A stretch of DNA of 64,000 bases from DATMNI01 sp035570275. Its GTDB lineage: Bacteria; Acidobacteriota; Terriglobia; Bryobacterales; Bryobacteraceae. Made by a program: the position numbers and the translations under genes. Shown in pieces: positions 1-6,592 of this stretch (the stretch's first letter is position 1; the number at the start of each line of letters is the position of its first letter). Location of the stretch: assembly GCA_035570275.1 (NCBI GenBank), contig DATMNI010000217.1:14205-78204 (forward strand), in the 5' to 3' direction. The notes beneath the pieces were generated by a model. It worked only from the letters and a program-made list of their open reading frames with translations, searched no databases and had not been told where the DNA came from.

Positions 1-637
1 GGGCCAGATCCTGCGCGCTGTGGTACCACTCCACGCCGGGCCTGCGCGCCGCGGCGTCCTCGTGATTGCCCACAATCATGTAGACCGGCACGCGGTCGGC
101 ATACGCGTTATAGATCGCCATCGCGGCATGTTGCAGTCCCACGGTGCCGTGAAGCAATGCCATCATCGGCCGGCCTTCGATCTTGGCGTAGCCGTGCGCC
201 ATGGCCACCGCCGACTCTTCGTGGCAGCACGTCAGAAACTCCGGCATCGTATTATTGCCGTAGTTAATCAGCGATTCGTGCAGCGATTCGAAGGTCGATC
301 CGGGGTTGGAGCCGAGGTACTCCAGGTTGAGCGTCTTGAGCACGTCCACCATGAAGTCGGAGCCAGGGTGCTCAATGAACTGGGACGGAGCGGGCGCCTC
401 GCGTCCACCGGCATCGCGCTCCAACGCGGCGGCCGAGGGCGTGGGCGCAGTCCCATTGCCGCGGTTCTGCGCGGATTGCTGCGCCGCTGGTTGACCCGCC
501 TGCTGCGCGGCCTGCTGACCGGCTTCTTGAGCCACCGCGCCCGGCGCCACCAGTGCCGCAGCGCCCGCCGCGGCACCGGCCGCTGCGCCCTTCAGGAATC
601 CGCGGCGGCCCAAGGCAGGCCTCTTTGCTTTCGGCAT
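1..637 (-). CDS. Thiamine-diphosphate-dependent enzyme with Tat signal (partial, runs off the window)
   Basis: Only the N-terminal 212 codons are in the window. The ATG at 637 starts a twin-arginine signal (RRGFLK at residues 11-16, then an Ala-rich hydrophobic stretch) and a Gln/Ala-rich linker to about residue 85. From about residue 90 the sequence matches the N-terminal (PYR) domain of the acetolactate synthase/benzoylformate decarboxylase superfamily. HEESAVAMAHGYAK carries the presumed catalytic Glu (E140), followed by HGTVGLQHAAMAIYNA and VPVYMIVGN. Enzymes of this family decarboxylate or ligate 2-oxo acids in the cytoplasm, so an export signal is odd. The stop of the 57-aa frame upstream lies one base before this ATG, so translation is probably coupled. 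It is the last visible gene of the cytochrome-HbpS-formaldehyde dehydrogenase run. The substrate cannot be told without the C-terminal half. Confidence 0.85.
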   Translation of the reverse strand, partial: MPKAKRPALGRRGFLKGAAAGAAAGAAALVAPGAVAQEAGQQAAQQAGQPAAQQSAQNRGNGTAPTPSAAALERDAGGREAPAPSQFIEHPGSDFMVDVLKTLNLEYLGSNPGSTFESLHESLINYGNNTMPEFLTCCHEESAVAMAHGYAKIEGRPMMALLHGTVGLQHAAMAIYNAYADRVPVYMIVGNHEDAAARRPGVEWYHSAQDLA

Positions 638-638
638 A

Positions 639-812
639 TTAGGCCACTTTCCGAAGCTTCGTCACCCGCTCGCCCCAGTCGTGAATGGCTTCATACTGGA
701 ATTCGCCTTCCCCCACGATGGGCGATCTGGTCCGCGCTTTGTCGTCCGCGCCCGGCAGGAGCGGTGCCGCCGCCCCTGCCGTTGCCAGAAAGTTGCGTCG
801 CGTGGTTTTCAT
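639..812 (-). CDS. 57-aa Tat-signal peptide, possibly a remnant of an exported beta-propeller protein
   Basis: The reading frame starts MKTTRRNFLATAG, a good twin-arginine signal, and ends after 57 residues, one base before the ATG of the thiamine-diphosphate enzyme. The middle (GEGEFQYEAIHDWGE) resembles, from memory, the start of exported NHL/six-bladed propeller proteins of Bryobacterales. The tail (RVTKLRKVA) resembles the end of such proteins. I infer an in-frame internal deletion joining the two ends. The alternative is a genuine small exported peptide coupled to the downstream gene. The sequence alone does not decide. It sits 47 bases downstream of the formaldehyde dehydrogenase gene and is likely co-transcribed with it. 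Confidence 0.55.
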   Translation of the reverse strand: MKTTRRNFLATAGAAAPLLPGADDKARTRSPIVGEGEFQYEAIHDWGERVTKLRKVA

Positions 813-859
813 GCTCCCTGCTCGCGTTTTCGGTAAGCCCCCTCCAGGCCGCAACTTCT

Positions 860-2053
860 CTAAGCCGCAACCATGCGATGCGGGTCGAGCACGAATTTCT
901 TGGCCGCGCCTTTGTCGAAATCCTGGTAGCCTTTGGGTGCCTGATCGAGCGAGATGACGGTGGCGTTGACCGCTTTTGCGATCTGCACCTTGTCGTACAG
1001 AATCGCCTGCATCAACTGGCGATTGTAGCGGAGCACCGGGCATTGGCCGGTGGTGAACGAATGGGATTTCGCCCACCCCAGCCCAATCCGGATGCTGAGA
1101 TTGCCGGTCTTGGCGCTGGCGTCCACGCCGCCCGGGTCGTCGGTAACGTAAAGACCGGGGATGCCGATGGCTCCGCCCGCCCGCGTGACGGTCATCACCG
1201 AATTCAACACCGTGGCGGGCCGCTCCACCCCGGCGTCGTGCCCGTGCCCGCGGGCCTCGAAGCCGACGCAATCCACCGCCGCGTCCACCTCCGGAACCCC
1301 GACGATCTGCGCAATCTGGTCGCCCAACGACGCATGCTTCTTAAGGTCGATAGTCTCGCAGCCGAAACTTCTGGCCTGGGCCAATCGCTCCTCAATCATG
1401 TCGCCCACCATCACTACCGCCGCGCCCAACAAATGGCAAGAGGCGGCGCAAGCCAGGCCAACCGGACCGGCGCCGGCCACATAGACGATCGAGCCTGTGG
1501 TTACACCCGCTGTCACCGCACCGTGATAGCCGGTGGGGAAAATATCGGAGAGCATTGTCAGATCCGTGATCTTCGCCAAGGCCCTCTGCTTGTCGGGAAA
1601 CTTGATCAGGTTGAAATCGGCGTAGGGAACCAGGACGTACTCCGCCTGTCCGCCAACCCAGCCGCCCATATCCACGTAACCATAGGCGGCGCCGGGACGC
1701 GCCGGATTCACGGTCAGGCAAATGCCCGTCTTGCCTTCCCGGCAATTGCGGCAACGGCCGCAGGCGATGTTGAACGGCACGGTGACTAGGTCGCCCACTG
1801 AGAGGAACTCGACGCCGCTCCCTTTCTCGATGACCTCTCCGGTAATCTCGTGGCCCAGCACCAGACCCGACGGAGCCGTCGTCCGCCCACGGACCATGTG
1901 CTGATCGCTGCCGCAGATATTGGTGGTGACGATTTTAAGAAGAACGCCGTGATCGATCTTCCTGCCGCCAGGACTTTCCAGCTTGGGGAAGTCAATCGAT
2001 TGAACTTCGACTTTACCTGGTCCGAGATAGACCACTCCGCGATTACTTGCCAT
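860..2053 (-). CDS. fdhA: Glutathione-independent formaldehyde dehydrogenase (zinc alcohol dehydrogenase family)
   Basis: The 397-aa protein closely resembles the Pseudomonas putida type of NAD-dependent formaldehyde dehydrogenase/dismutase, with matching length. It oxidises formaldehyde to formate with NAD in the cytoplasm. Visible features are the catalytic-zinc motif NICGSDQH, GHEITG, the structural-zinc cluster CGRCRNCREGKTGIC, the NAD-binding GAGPVGLACA and the family-typical DCVGFEARGHGH. The ATG at 2053 is chosen because AAGGAGC lies just upstream; a longer frame extends to 2176 but would overlap the HbpS gene. It follows the HbpS gene by 34 bases. Placed in a locus with an extradiol dioxygenase, it may detoxify formaldehyde released when methoxylated aromatics are demethylated. 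That role is inference; no demethylase is visible here. Confidence 0.88.
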   Translation of the reverse strand: MASNRGVVYLGPGKVEVQSIDFPKLESPGGRKIDHGVLLKIVTTNICGSDQHMVRGRTTAPSGLVLGHEITGEVIEKGSGVEFLSVGDLVTVPFNIACGRCRNCREGKTGICLTVNPARPGAAYGYVDMGGWVGGQAEYVLVPYADFNLIKFPDKQRALAKITDLTMLSDIFPTGYHGAVTAGVTTGSIVYVAGAGPVGLACAASCHLLGAAVVMVGDMIEERLAQARSFGCETIDLKKHASLGDQIAQIVGVPEVDAAVDCVGFEARGHGHDAGVERPATVLNSVMTVTRAGGAIGIPGLYVTDDPGGVDASAKTGNLSIRIGLGWAKSHSFTTGQCPVLRYNRQLMQAILYDKVQIAKAVNATVISLDQAPKGYQDFDKGAAKKFVLDPHRMVAA

Positions 2054-2087
2054 GATGTTGCTCCTTTTTTCGTTCTTACCTGGAACG

Positions 2088-2483
2088 TTAGAATGCCGCC
2101 GCCCCGGCTTCGGCGACAGCGTGATCCTGATCTCCCGAACCGCCGCTGACGCCAACCGCGCCAACCACCTTTCCATCGCGCTTCAACGGAATGCCACCGG
2201 CGAAGATCATGATCTTGCCGTCGTTCGAGGCGTGAATTCCAAAAAACTGCCCGCCCGACTGGGAATGGGTCGCCAGATCCTTGGTGGTGATGTCGAAGGC
2301 GCGAGAGGTATACGCCTTCTTCATCGAAATATCGATGCTGCCGATCCACGCGCCGTCCATGCGCACGTGTGCCACGATGTTACCGCCCGCATCGGCAACG
2401 GCGATGTTCATGGGCTGTCCGATTTCCACGGCTTTCTTCTCCGCTGCCGCGATAATTCTGCGTGCGTCCGCTAATCCGACCAT
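2088..2483 (-). CDS. GlcG/HbpS family protein (cytosolic form)
   Basis: The 131-aa protein is a single GlcG/HbpS-type domain (Pfam heme-degrading domain family). It begins GLADARRIIAAAEKKAVEIG and contains the typical IAVADAGGNIVAHVRMDGA and GGIPLKRDGKVVGAVGVSGG blocks. Members bind heme or small organic ligands and often sit next to glycolate, aromatic or alcohol oxidation genes; their exact role is poorly known. No signal peptide is present, unlike the paralogue at 36251-36712. It is 78 bases downstream of the cytochrome gene and just upstream of fdhA, consistent with one operon. Confidence 0.8.
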   Translation of the reverse strand: MVGLADARRIIAAAEKKAVEIGQPMNIAVADAGGNIVAHVRMDGAWIGSIDISMKKAYTSRAFDITTKDLATHSQSGGQFFGIHASNDGKIMIFAGGIPLKRDGKVVGAVGVSGGSGDQDHAVAEAGAAAF

Positions 2484-2561
2484 CTTATCTCCTTCAACGT
2501 CGTGTTTCAGTCTACCCTGGCCGCCTTCAGTGGAACCATCGTGAGCGGTCCCGCCTCCCGG

Positions 2562-2957
2562 CTATTTCGGTGGCGCGGCGGCATCCGCAGGAGGCGCCGT
2601 CAGCGGCATCGTCGCACCGCGATGGCAAGTGTAACAGCTCACACGCCGCTTGCCGTCCTGCGGGAACTTGCCGTTGATCTCACGCGCCATGGAAAGCATG
2701 GTGCGCGCGATTTCCTTTTTGGGATTCTCGTCACTTGCAAAATCCGGAGGGCCCCCTGTTCCGGCCACGTGACAATAGGTACACTGAACGCCTAGCGCCA
2801 CGCGGAACGATCGCATGGTTTCAAGGAGTTGCTCTCCGGTCAGGCCTTTCAAAAGTTTTAGGTTCTTCGGTTCCGGCATGGGCGGGCCCTTTTTGGGGGC
2901 ATCCTGTGACAGGGCACAAACCGGCAGGAAAAGCGCGACAGCTACCAGTAAACGCAT
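2562..2957 (-). CDS. Exported c-type cytochrome, photosynthetic reaction-centre cytochrome subunit family
   Basis: The 131-aa protein has a short signal peptide (MRLLVAVALFLPVCALSQ) and two heme-binding CxxCH motifs, CTYCH at residues 59-63 and CYTCH at 108-112. The block MRSFRVALGVQCTYCHV is typical of the reaction-centre cytochrome c domain used by many non-phototrophic Acidobacteria. It probably shuttles electrons in the periplasm. I chose the Met at 2957 rather than an upstream frame start at 2993, because a strong promoter (2993-2965) overlaps the longer N-terminus and the shorter form gives a clean signal peptide. The start then lies almost at the predicted transcription start, so the message may be leaderless. 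It heads the run toward HbpS, fdhA and the thiamine-diphosphate enzyme. Confidence 0.82.
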   Translation of the reverse strand: MRLLVAVALFLPVCALSQDAPKKGPPMPEPKNLKLLKGLTGEQLLETMRSFRVALGVQCTYCHVAGTGGPPDFASDENPKKEIARTMLSMAREINGKFPQDGKRRVSCYTCHRGATMPLTAPPADAAAPPK

Positions 2958-2964
2958 GGGCGGA

Positions 2965-3009
2965 ATACTATCACACGGGTGGAATGGTGTCAACGTGTCT
3001 GATATGACA
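2965..3009 (-). promoter_or_regulatory. Promoter of the cytochrome gene with adjacent GntR-type operator
   Basis: On the minus strand, TTGACA (2993-2988) and TAGTAT (2970-2965) are separated by exactly 17 bases, a near-consensus sigma-70 promoter. Six bases upstream of the -35 box lies TGATATGACA when read on the plus strand (3000-3009), a variant of the motif found at other promoters of this locus. The predicted transcription start is at about 2958, next to the ATG at 2957. Confidence 0.6.
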
Positions 3010-3081
3010 GAAATCTGCGGTTGTTACATTTGCAGATCTCGCCGGGTGACGCCGCAAATCAAAGTCCAAAGCGAGGGATAT

Positions 3082-3110
3082 TTGACATATCAAAACCACC
3101 GCTCTATCAT
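3082..3110 (+). promoter_or_regulatory. Promoter of the DUF6644 pair with operator over the -35 box
   Basis: TTGACA (3082-3087) and TATCAT (3105-3110) are 17 bases apart. The -35 box is embedded in TTGACATATCAA (3082-3093), a near-palindrome of the locus motif. A repressor bound here would cover the -35 box. Confidence 0.6.
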
Positions 3111-3148
3111 TCAGGGAGCATTCAGATCCCCCTCGAATGGAGGTCCGG

Positions 3149-3640
3149 TTGTCCTTCTACAGTTTCTGCCTGTGGCTGCAAAACACGCCCTGGGGCACGG
3201 GCATACGCGAGTCGACCCTGGTGTTTCCGATTATCGAGACCATGCATGTTCTGGGGCTTGGCCTCTCGGTAGGGACGGTCGCGGTCTTCGATCTCCGCCT
3301 TCTTGGCCGGGGCCTGCGGCGCGAACCGGTGTCGCAAGTGATGAGCCAGATTATGCCTTGGTCTATAGCCGGGCTTGTGTTGATGTTCCTGACGGGCGGG
3401 CTACTGTTCTGGTCGCAAGCCCTCAAGGCCTACGGCAGCGTGTTTTTTCGGATCAAACTGCTGCTCCTTTTGCTGGCCGGCGTGAACGCGTTGGTTTTCC
3501 AGTTGACGGTCTATCGGAGCATGGCCACCTGGGACCAGGCGGAGGTCACGCCTCTGCAGGCCCGCCTGACCGGGGGACTTTCGCTGGCGCTGTGGATCGG
3601 GATCATCGCGGCGGGACGTACCATGGCGTATACGTTTTAG
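3149..3640 (+). CDS. DUF6644 family integral membrane protein
   Basis: This is a small polytopic membrane protein with about four transmembrane helices (IETMHVLGLGLSVGTVAVFDL, IAGLVLMFLTGGLLFW, LLLLLLAGVNALVF, GLSLALWIGIIAAGR). I place the start at TTG 3149, preceded by GGAGGT (3139-3144), rather than at the in-frame ATG 3137, which lacks a ribosome-binding site. From the TTG, the first 36 residues align without gaps with the next gene, both reaching FPIIET-H-LG. The function of the family is unknown; in Acidobacteria and Proteobacteria these genes often occur as pairs next to DUF6152. Together with the downstream paralogue, 12 bases away, it forms a transcription unit from the promoter at 3082. 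Confidence 0.75.
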   Translation: MSFYSFCLWLQNTPWGTGIRESTLVFPIIETMHVLGLGLSVGTVAVFDLRLLGRGLRREPVSQVMSQIMPWSIAGLVLMFLTGGLLFWSQALKAYGSVFFRIKLLLLLLAGVNALVFQLTVYRSMATWDQAEVTPLQARLTGGLSLALWIGIIAAGRTMAYTF

Positions 3641-3652
3641 GGGATTCTGGAA

Positions 3653-4129
3653 ATGTCGCTGCTGCCCTTTTTTCGATGGTGTGATGGCACGTGGATCAGC
3701 GTCGCGATTCGTGACTCGCGCTTCCTGTTTCCCATCATCGAGACGTTCCACCTTCTGGGAATCACGATGTTGCTCGGCACACTCCTGCTGGTCAACTTGC
3801 GCCTCTTCAATCTGGGAATGCGCCGCCAACCCATTGACCGGCTGGCCTTGGAACTGCGGCCTTGGACGTTGGGAAGCCTGGTCGTGATCCTGGTTTCCGG
3901 CACTCTTCTCTTCCTGTCGGAAGCTTTGAAATGCTATGACAGCGGTCCCTTTCAGTTGAAAATGCTTCTCCTCTTTCTGGCGATCCTGTTCCAGTTCACG
4001 GTGCATCGCCCGTTCACGATGTCCGCGAAGGCGCTCATCACGCCGTTCCGCGCGCGGCTGGTGGGCTCGCTTTCGCTGATGCTATGGTTTGGCGTCGGCC
4101 TGGCGGGACGCGCGATTGGATTTTTCTAG
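3653..4129 (+). CDS. DUF6644 family integral membrane protein (paralogue)
   Basis: The 158-aa protein has the same layout as its upstream neighbour: a short amphipathic N-terminus (MSLLPFFRWCDGTWISVAIRDS), the shared FPIIET-H-LG block and about four transmembrane helices. It probably arose by tandem duplication, and the two proteins may form a heteromer in the inner membrane. The function is unknown. Because the neighbouring DUF6152 and cytochrome products are exported, a role in a membrane-linked step of the catabolic locus is possible, but this is inference. A REP-like element starts 6 bases after the stop. Confidence 0.75.
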   Translation: MSLLPFFRWCDGTWISVAIRDSRFLFPIIETFHLLGITMLLGTLLLVNLRLFNLGMRRQPIDRLALELRPWTLGSLVVILVSGTLLFLSEALKCYDSGPFQLKMLLLFLAILFQFTVHRPFTMSAKALITPFRARLVGSLSLMLWFGVGLAGRAIGFF

Positions 4130-4135
4130 CCTGCG

Positions 4136-4170
4136 GAGCCGCGACTTGTCGTTCGACCATCAGGGAGCGG
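4136..4170 (+). repeat. REP-like element, family A, single arm
   Basis: The segment begins GAGCCGCGACTTGTC and ends AGGGAGCGG. It matches 8981-9015 at 31 of 35 positions by eye. It lies between the DUF6644 pair and the DUF6152 promoter. Confidence 0.6.
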
Positions 4171-4188
4171 GATTGCGCTTTCTGCCCC

Positions 4189-4217
4189 TTGACATATCAG
4201 TTTGGGGCCTGTAGCAT
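4189..4217 (+). promoter_or_regulatory. Promoter of the DUF6152 gene with operator over the -35 box
   Basis: TTGACA (4189-4194) and TAGCAT (4212-4217) are 17 bases apart. The -35 box overlaps TGACATATCA (4190-4199), the same motif as at 3083. The segment CATATCAGTTTGG (4193-4205) recurs at the start of the SDR gene (9771). The untranslated leader would be about 50 bases. Confidence 0.6.
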
Positions 4218-4272
4218 AATCCGAGTGGATGCCGTGCTGCATCCAGGTATGCGCATCCTCCGGAGAATGTCG

Positions 4273-4710
4273 ATGAAGAGAATGTCGTTGATTGCAATAG
4301 CCGCCGGTTTCGTCGTGCTACTGGCAGCCCTGCCCGTGCTCGCCCATCACTCCTTTGCAGCGGAATTCGATATGAATAAGCCGGTCACCCTGGTCGGAGT
4401 GGTCACCAAAGTCGAGTGGATGAACCCCCACACGCACTTCCTAATCGACGCGAAAGATGAGAACGGTAAGGTGACGAATTGGGATCTCGAGACCGGCAGC
4501 CCGAATGCTTTGTCGCGCCGCGGCTGGACGCGGCATTCGCTGAAGGAAGGGGACCTCATCACCGTCGATGCGTTTCGCGCCAAGGACGGCTCCAATCTGG
4601 CTTCCGCCCGGATGGTCAAGCTGGCGGATGGACGCAAGGTCTTTGCCGGTTCCGCGGATGATGGTGGCCCCGGTTCCACCAGTGGGACGGTCACGCCGGC
4701 TAAACAGTAG
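4273..4710 (+). CDS. DUF6152 family exported protein
   Basis: The 145-aa protein has a signal peptide (MKRMSLIAIAAGFVVLLAALPVLA) followed at once by HHSFAAEFDMNKPVTLVGVVTKVEWMNPHTHF, the hallmark of DUF6152. The conserved His pair after cleavage suggests metal or heme contact, but the biochemical role is unknown. The mature part resembles an OB-like fold of about 110 residues with a Gly/Thr/Ser-rich tail. The ATG at 4273 is preceded by GGAG at seven bases; in-frame ATGs at 4249 and 4267 are alternatives. It is transcribed from the promoter at 4189 and probably together with the next gene. Confidence 0.8.
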   Translation: MKRMSLIAIAAGFVVLLAALPVLAHHSFAAEFDMNKPVTLVGVVTKVEWMNPHTHFLIDAKDENGKVTNWDLETGSPNALSRRGWTRHSLKEGDLITVDAFRAKDGSNLASARMVKLADGRKVFAGSADDGGPGSTSGTVTPAKQ

Positions 4711-4783
4711 CCGCCCGGTTGTGATCGACCCAGGTGATTGGGATCGACCGGAACGCCCGCTATCGGGTAGAGGAGATTTCCAC

Positions 4784-5575
4784 GTGAGCCAACAAATACA
4801 TTCGCTCCTGTTTTCAGCGGCCGCAATCGCCGTCGTGTCTCTGGTATCCACGCCCAGCCTGGCGCAACCTCCTGGCGGTAGAGGACGGGGAGCGGCGAAA
4901 GACGAGGTCGCTTTGCCCACTCCGCGGTTGCCTGGCGGCAAAGTCGACTTCGGCGGAAAAGGGGCCTGGGCGCCGATTTGGGTTCTGGATTGGGCGGATA
5001 AGAAATGGGTGACCCAGCAGATTGATGTGCCCTTTACGCCCGCGGGTCTGGCATTGTTCAAGGAGCGCCGGGCCAACAATTCCAAAGACGACCCGGAAGG
5101 ATATTGCCTGCCCGCCGGTGTGCCTCGCTACACCGGCACCCCGTACCCGTTTCAACTCATTCAACTGCCCGATCGGGTTGTCATCCTCTACGAAGGCGCG
5201 TCCCACATGTATCGCGTGATTATGATGGACGCCAAGCATTCCGCGGATCCGGATCCTTCCTGGCTGGGAGAATCCATTGGCTGGTGGGAAGGCAACGACA
5301 CCCTGGTTGTCGATACCATAGCTTTCAACGGCCGGACGTGGCTGGATTATGTCGGCCACCCCTCCAGCGAGTCCCTGCACGTCATCGAAAAGTATCGGAG
5401 ACCCGATTTTCGCACCATGGTGTACGAAACGACGATCGAAGATCCGAAATACTACACGAAGCCTTGGACGACCAGTTTCAAGGTCAAGTTCGAGCCTGGG
5501 TGGGAGATCAAAGAGTACGTCTGTCTGGAGAACAATAAAGACCTGCTCCACCTCGGGACGACGGAACCGAAATAA
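4784..5575 (+). CDS. Exported hypothetical protein of an acidobacterial family
   Basis: The 263-aa protein starts at GTG 4784, with AGGAG eight bases upstream. It has a signal peptide ending near SLVSTPSLAQ and a Gly/Arg-rich spacer (PPGGRGRGAA). The mature part contains YCLPAGVPRY, HMYRVIMMDAKH, SWLGESIGWWEGNDTLVVDT and EKYRRPDFRTMVYETTIEDP, blocks I have seen in uncharacterised acidobacterial secreted proteins that co-occur with DUF6152. No catalytic motif is recognised. The Trp/Asp/Gly-rich middle suggests a beta-rich or lipocalin-like fold, which is a guess. It follows DUF6152 by 73 bases with no obvious terminator. Confidence 0.7.
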   Translation: MSQQIHSLLFSAAAIAVVSLVSTPSLAQPPGGRGRGAAKDEVALPTPRLPGGKVDFGGKGAWAPIWVLDWADKKWVTQQIDVPFTPAGLALFKERRANNSKDDPEGYCLPAGVPRYTGTPYPFQLIQLPDRVVILYEGASHMYRVIMMDAKHSADPDPSWLGESIGWWEGNDTLVVDTIAFNGRTWLDYVGHPSSESLHVIEKYRRPDFRTMVYETTIEDPKYYTKPWTTSFKVKFEPGWEIKEYVCLENNKDLLHLGTTEPK

Positions 5576-5614
5576 TCTCTGGGTGGCAGGTTGTGAGGGG
5601 TACCCTCTGGGTCC

Positions 5615-5730
5615 GGCGGATTGTGAATCCGCCTTCGCGATGCGGCAGCGAGCGAGTTCGGATTGGCGGCCGTGCACAAGGTGCGGGCCGAGGCGGATTG
5701 CCAATCCGCCGCAGGTTCCCAACCTGCCCC
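5615..5730 (+). repeat. REP-like elements, family B
   Basis: Between the exported protein and the GntR gene lie two palindromic modules. GGCGGATTGTGAATCCGCC (5615-5633) is an inverted repeat. The segment 5690-5730 contains GGCGGATTGCCAATCCGCC followed by GCAGGTTCCCAACCTGC, two adjacent hairpins. The second unit recurs in reverse orientation at 41854-41891, so it is a dispersed element and not a local terminator. Confidence 0.6.
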
Positions 5731-5757
5731 ACAAAGGGCATTTTCGTGTTTCGGATG

Positions 5758-5767
5758 TGATATGCTA
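5758..5767 (+). promoter_or_regulatory. Extended -10 and putative autoregulatory operator of the GntR gene
   Basis: TGATATGCTA matches the locus motif TGATATGTCA at 8 of 10 positions. It also contains an extended -10 element, TGA followed by TATGCT (5761-5766). The ATG at 5779 would lie only about six bases from the transcription start. No clear -35 box is seen. A dimer bound here would block its own transcription. Confidence 0.45.
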
Positions 5768-5778
5768 GTTCGATATTT

Positions 5779-6561
5779 ATGAAAGAGCGCCGGGAAGCTT
5801 CCGACTTGGCCGGAGAGGCGTACGTCGTCATACGGGAGCGAATCCTGCGCGGCGAAGTGGCGATCGGTCATGTCATTTCCCGCCGCAAAATCGCCGCCGA
5901 GCTGGGCATGAGTTTTCTGCCCGTTTCCGAGGCGTTCCTGAGGCTGGAGTTCGAGGGTCTGCTGGAGAGCCGTCCACGCGCCGGCACGCGGGTGCGGATC
6001 CCGAGCCGGGAGGACGTGCGCGGACACTACCTGGTGCGGGAAGCCCTTGAAGTGGAGGCCGCGCGGTTATTCTGCGAGACAGCAACCGCCGAGGAGAGGG
6101 CCGAGTTGCTCAAGCTGGCGGCGCGCGTGGACGCCATGTCGGTGCAACCGGAGACCAATCGGTTTCATTATTTGAACCTGCACGAAAAGCTGCACCACCG
6201 GATTGCCGAGTGTGCCCGCTGCCCGGCCCTTTGCGATGCCATCGAGAAGACCCGCGCCCTTTCGTCCACCTGGCTTTGTGTGGCGCGCTCGTTTTCCAAC
6301 GGCCGTGCCCCTCGCGGGCACCAGGAACTCCTGGAAGCGCTCGTCAATGGAGACCGCGAAGTGGCGGCCGCGGCCATGCGCGAACACGTGTCATCGAGCG
6401 GGCAGCGCGCCATCGAGCGCCTGGAGCCGTATTTCAAAGCGCGCAAGACGCACGGCAAGACGTATTCGCGAAACCCGAAAAAACAATTCTCAATTGCATC
6501 GCCAGCCGAGGGTGCGGCTGATCCCATGCGGCCGGCGGATACAGTTCCAGCCGCTTTATAA
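5779..6561 (+). CDS. GntR-family transcriptional regulator (FCD subfamily)
   Basis: The 260-aa protein has an N-terminal winged helix-turn-helix at residues 10-72 (AYVVIRERILRGE, then SRRKIAAELGMSFLPVSEAFLRLEFEGLLES and the wing RPRAGTRVRI). An all-helical FCD effector domain follows at about residues 80-215, with the conserved YLNLHEKLHHRIAECA and HQELLEALVNGD segments. FCD regulators usually repress catabolic genes and release DNA on binding a carboxylate. The basic C-terminal 35 residues are beyond the usual family length. It lies between the two arms of the locus, and motif copies at neighbouring promoters make it the likely regulator of all of them. The effector is unknown. Confidence 0.87.
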   Translation: MKERREASDLAGEAYVVIRERILRGEVAIGHVISRRKIAAELGMSFLPVSEAFLRLEFEGLLESRPRAGTRVRIPSREDVRGHYLVREALEVEAARLFCETATAEERAELLKLAARVDAMSVQPETNRFHYLNLHEKLHHRIAECARCPALCDAIEKTRALSSTWLCVARSFSNGRAPRGHQELLEALVNGDREVAAAAMREHVSSSGQRAIERLEPYFKARKTHGKTYSRNPKKQFSIASPAEGAADPMRPADTVPAAL

Positions 6562-6567
6562 GAAGCA

Positions 6568-6592
6568 CCGCTTTCTAACGGTCACGGCTCTG
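6568..6592 (-). repeat. REP-like element, family A, overlapping a gene end
   Basis: On the plus strand the sequence runs CCGCTTTCTAACGGTC then ACGGCTCTG. It is a variant of the family A arm seen at 8933-8957. It spans the C-terminal codons and stop of the DUF1932 dehydrogenase gene. Confidence 0.55.

Noticed and set aside
20..1789. Long plus-strand reading frame of 589 codons
   Set aside because: It lies opposite the recognised fdhA and thiamine-diphosphate enzyme genes, has no protein-like features and reflects high-GC codon bias on the other strand.
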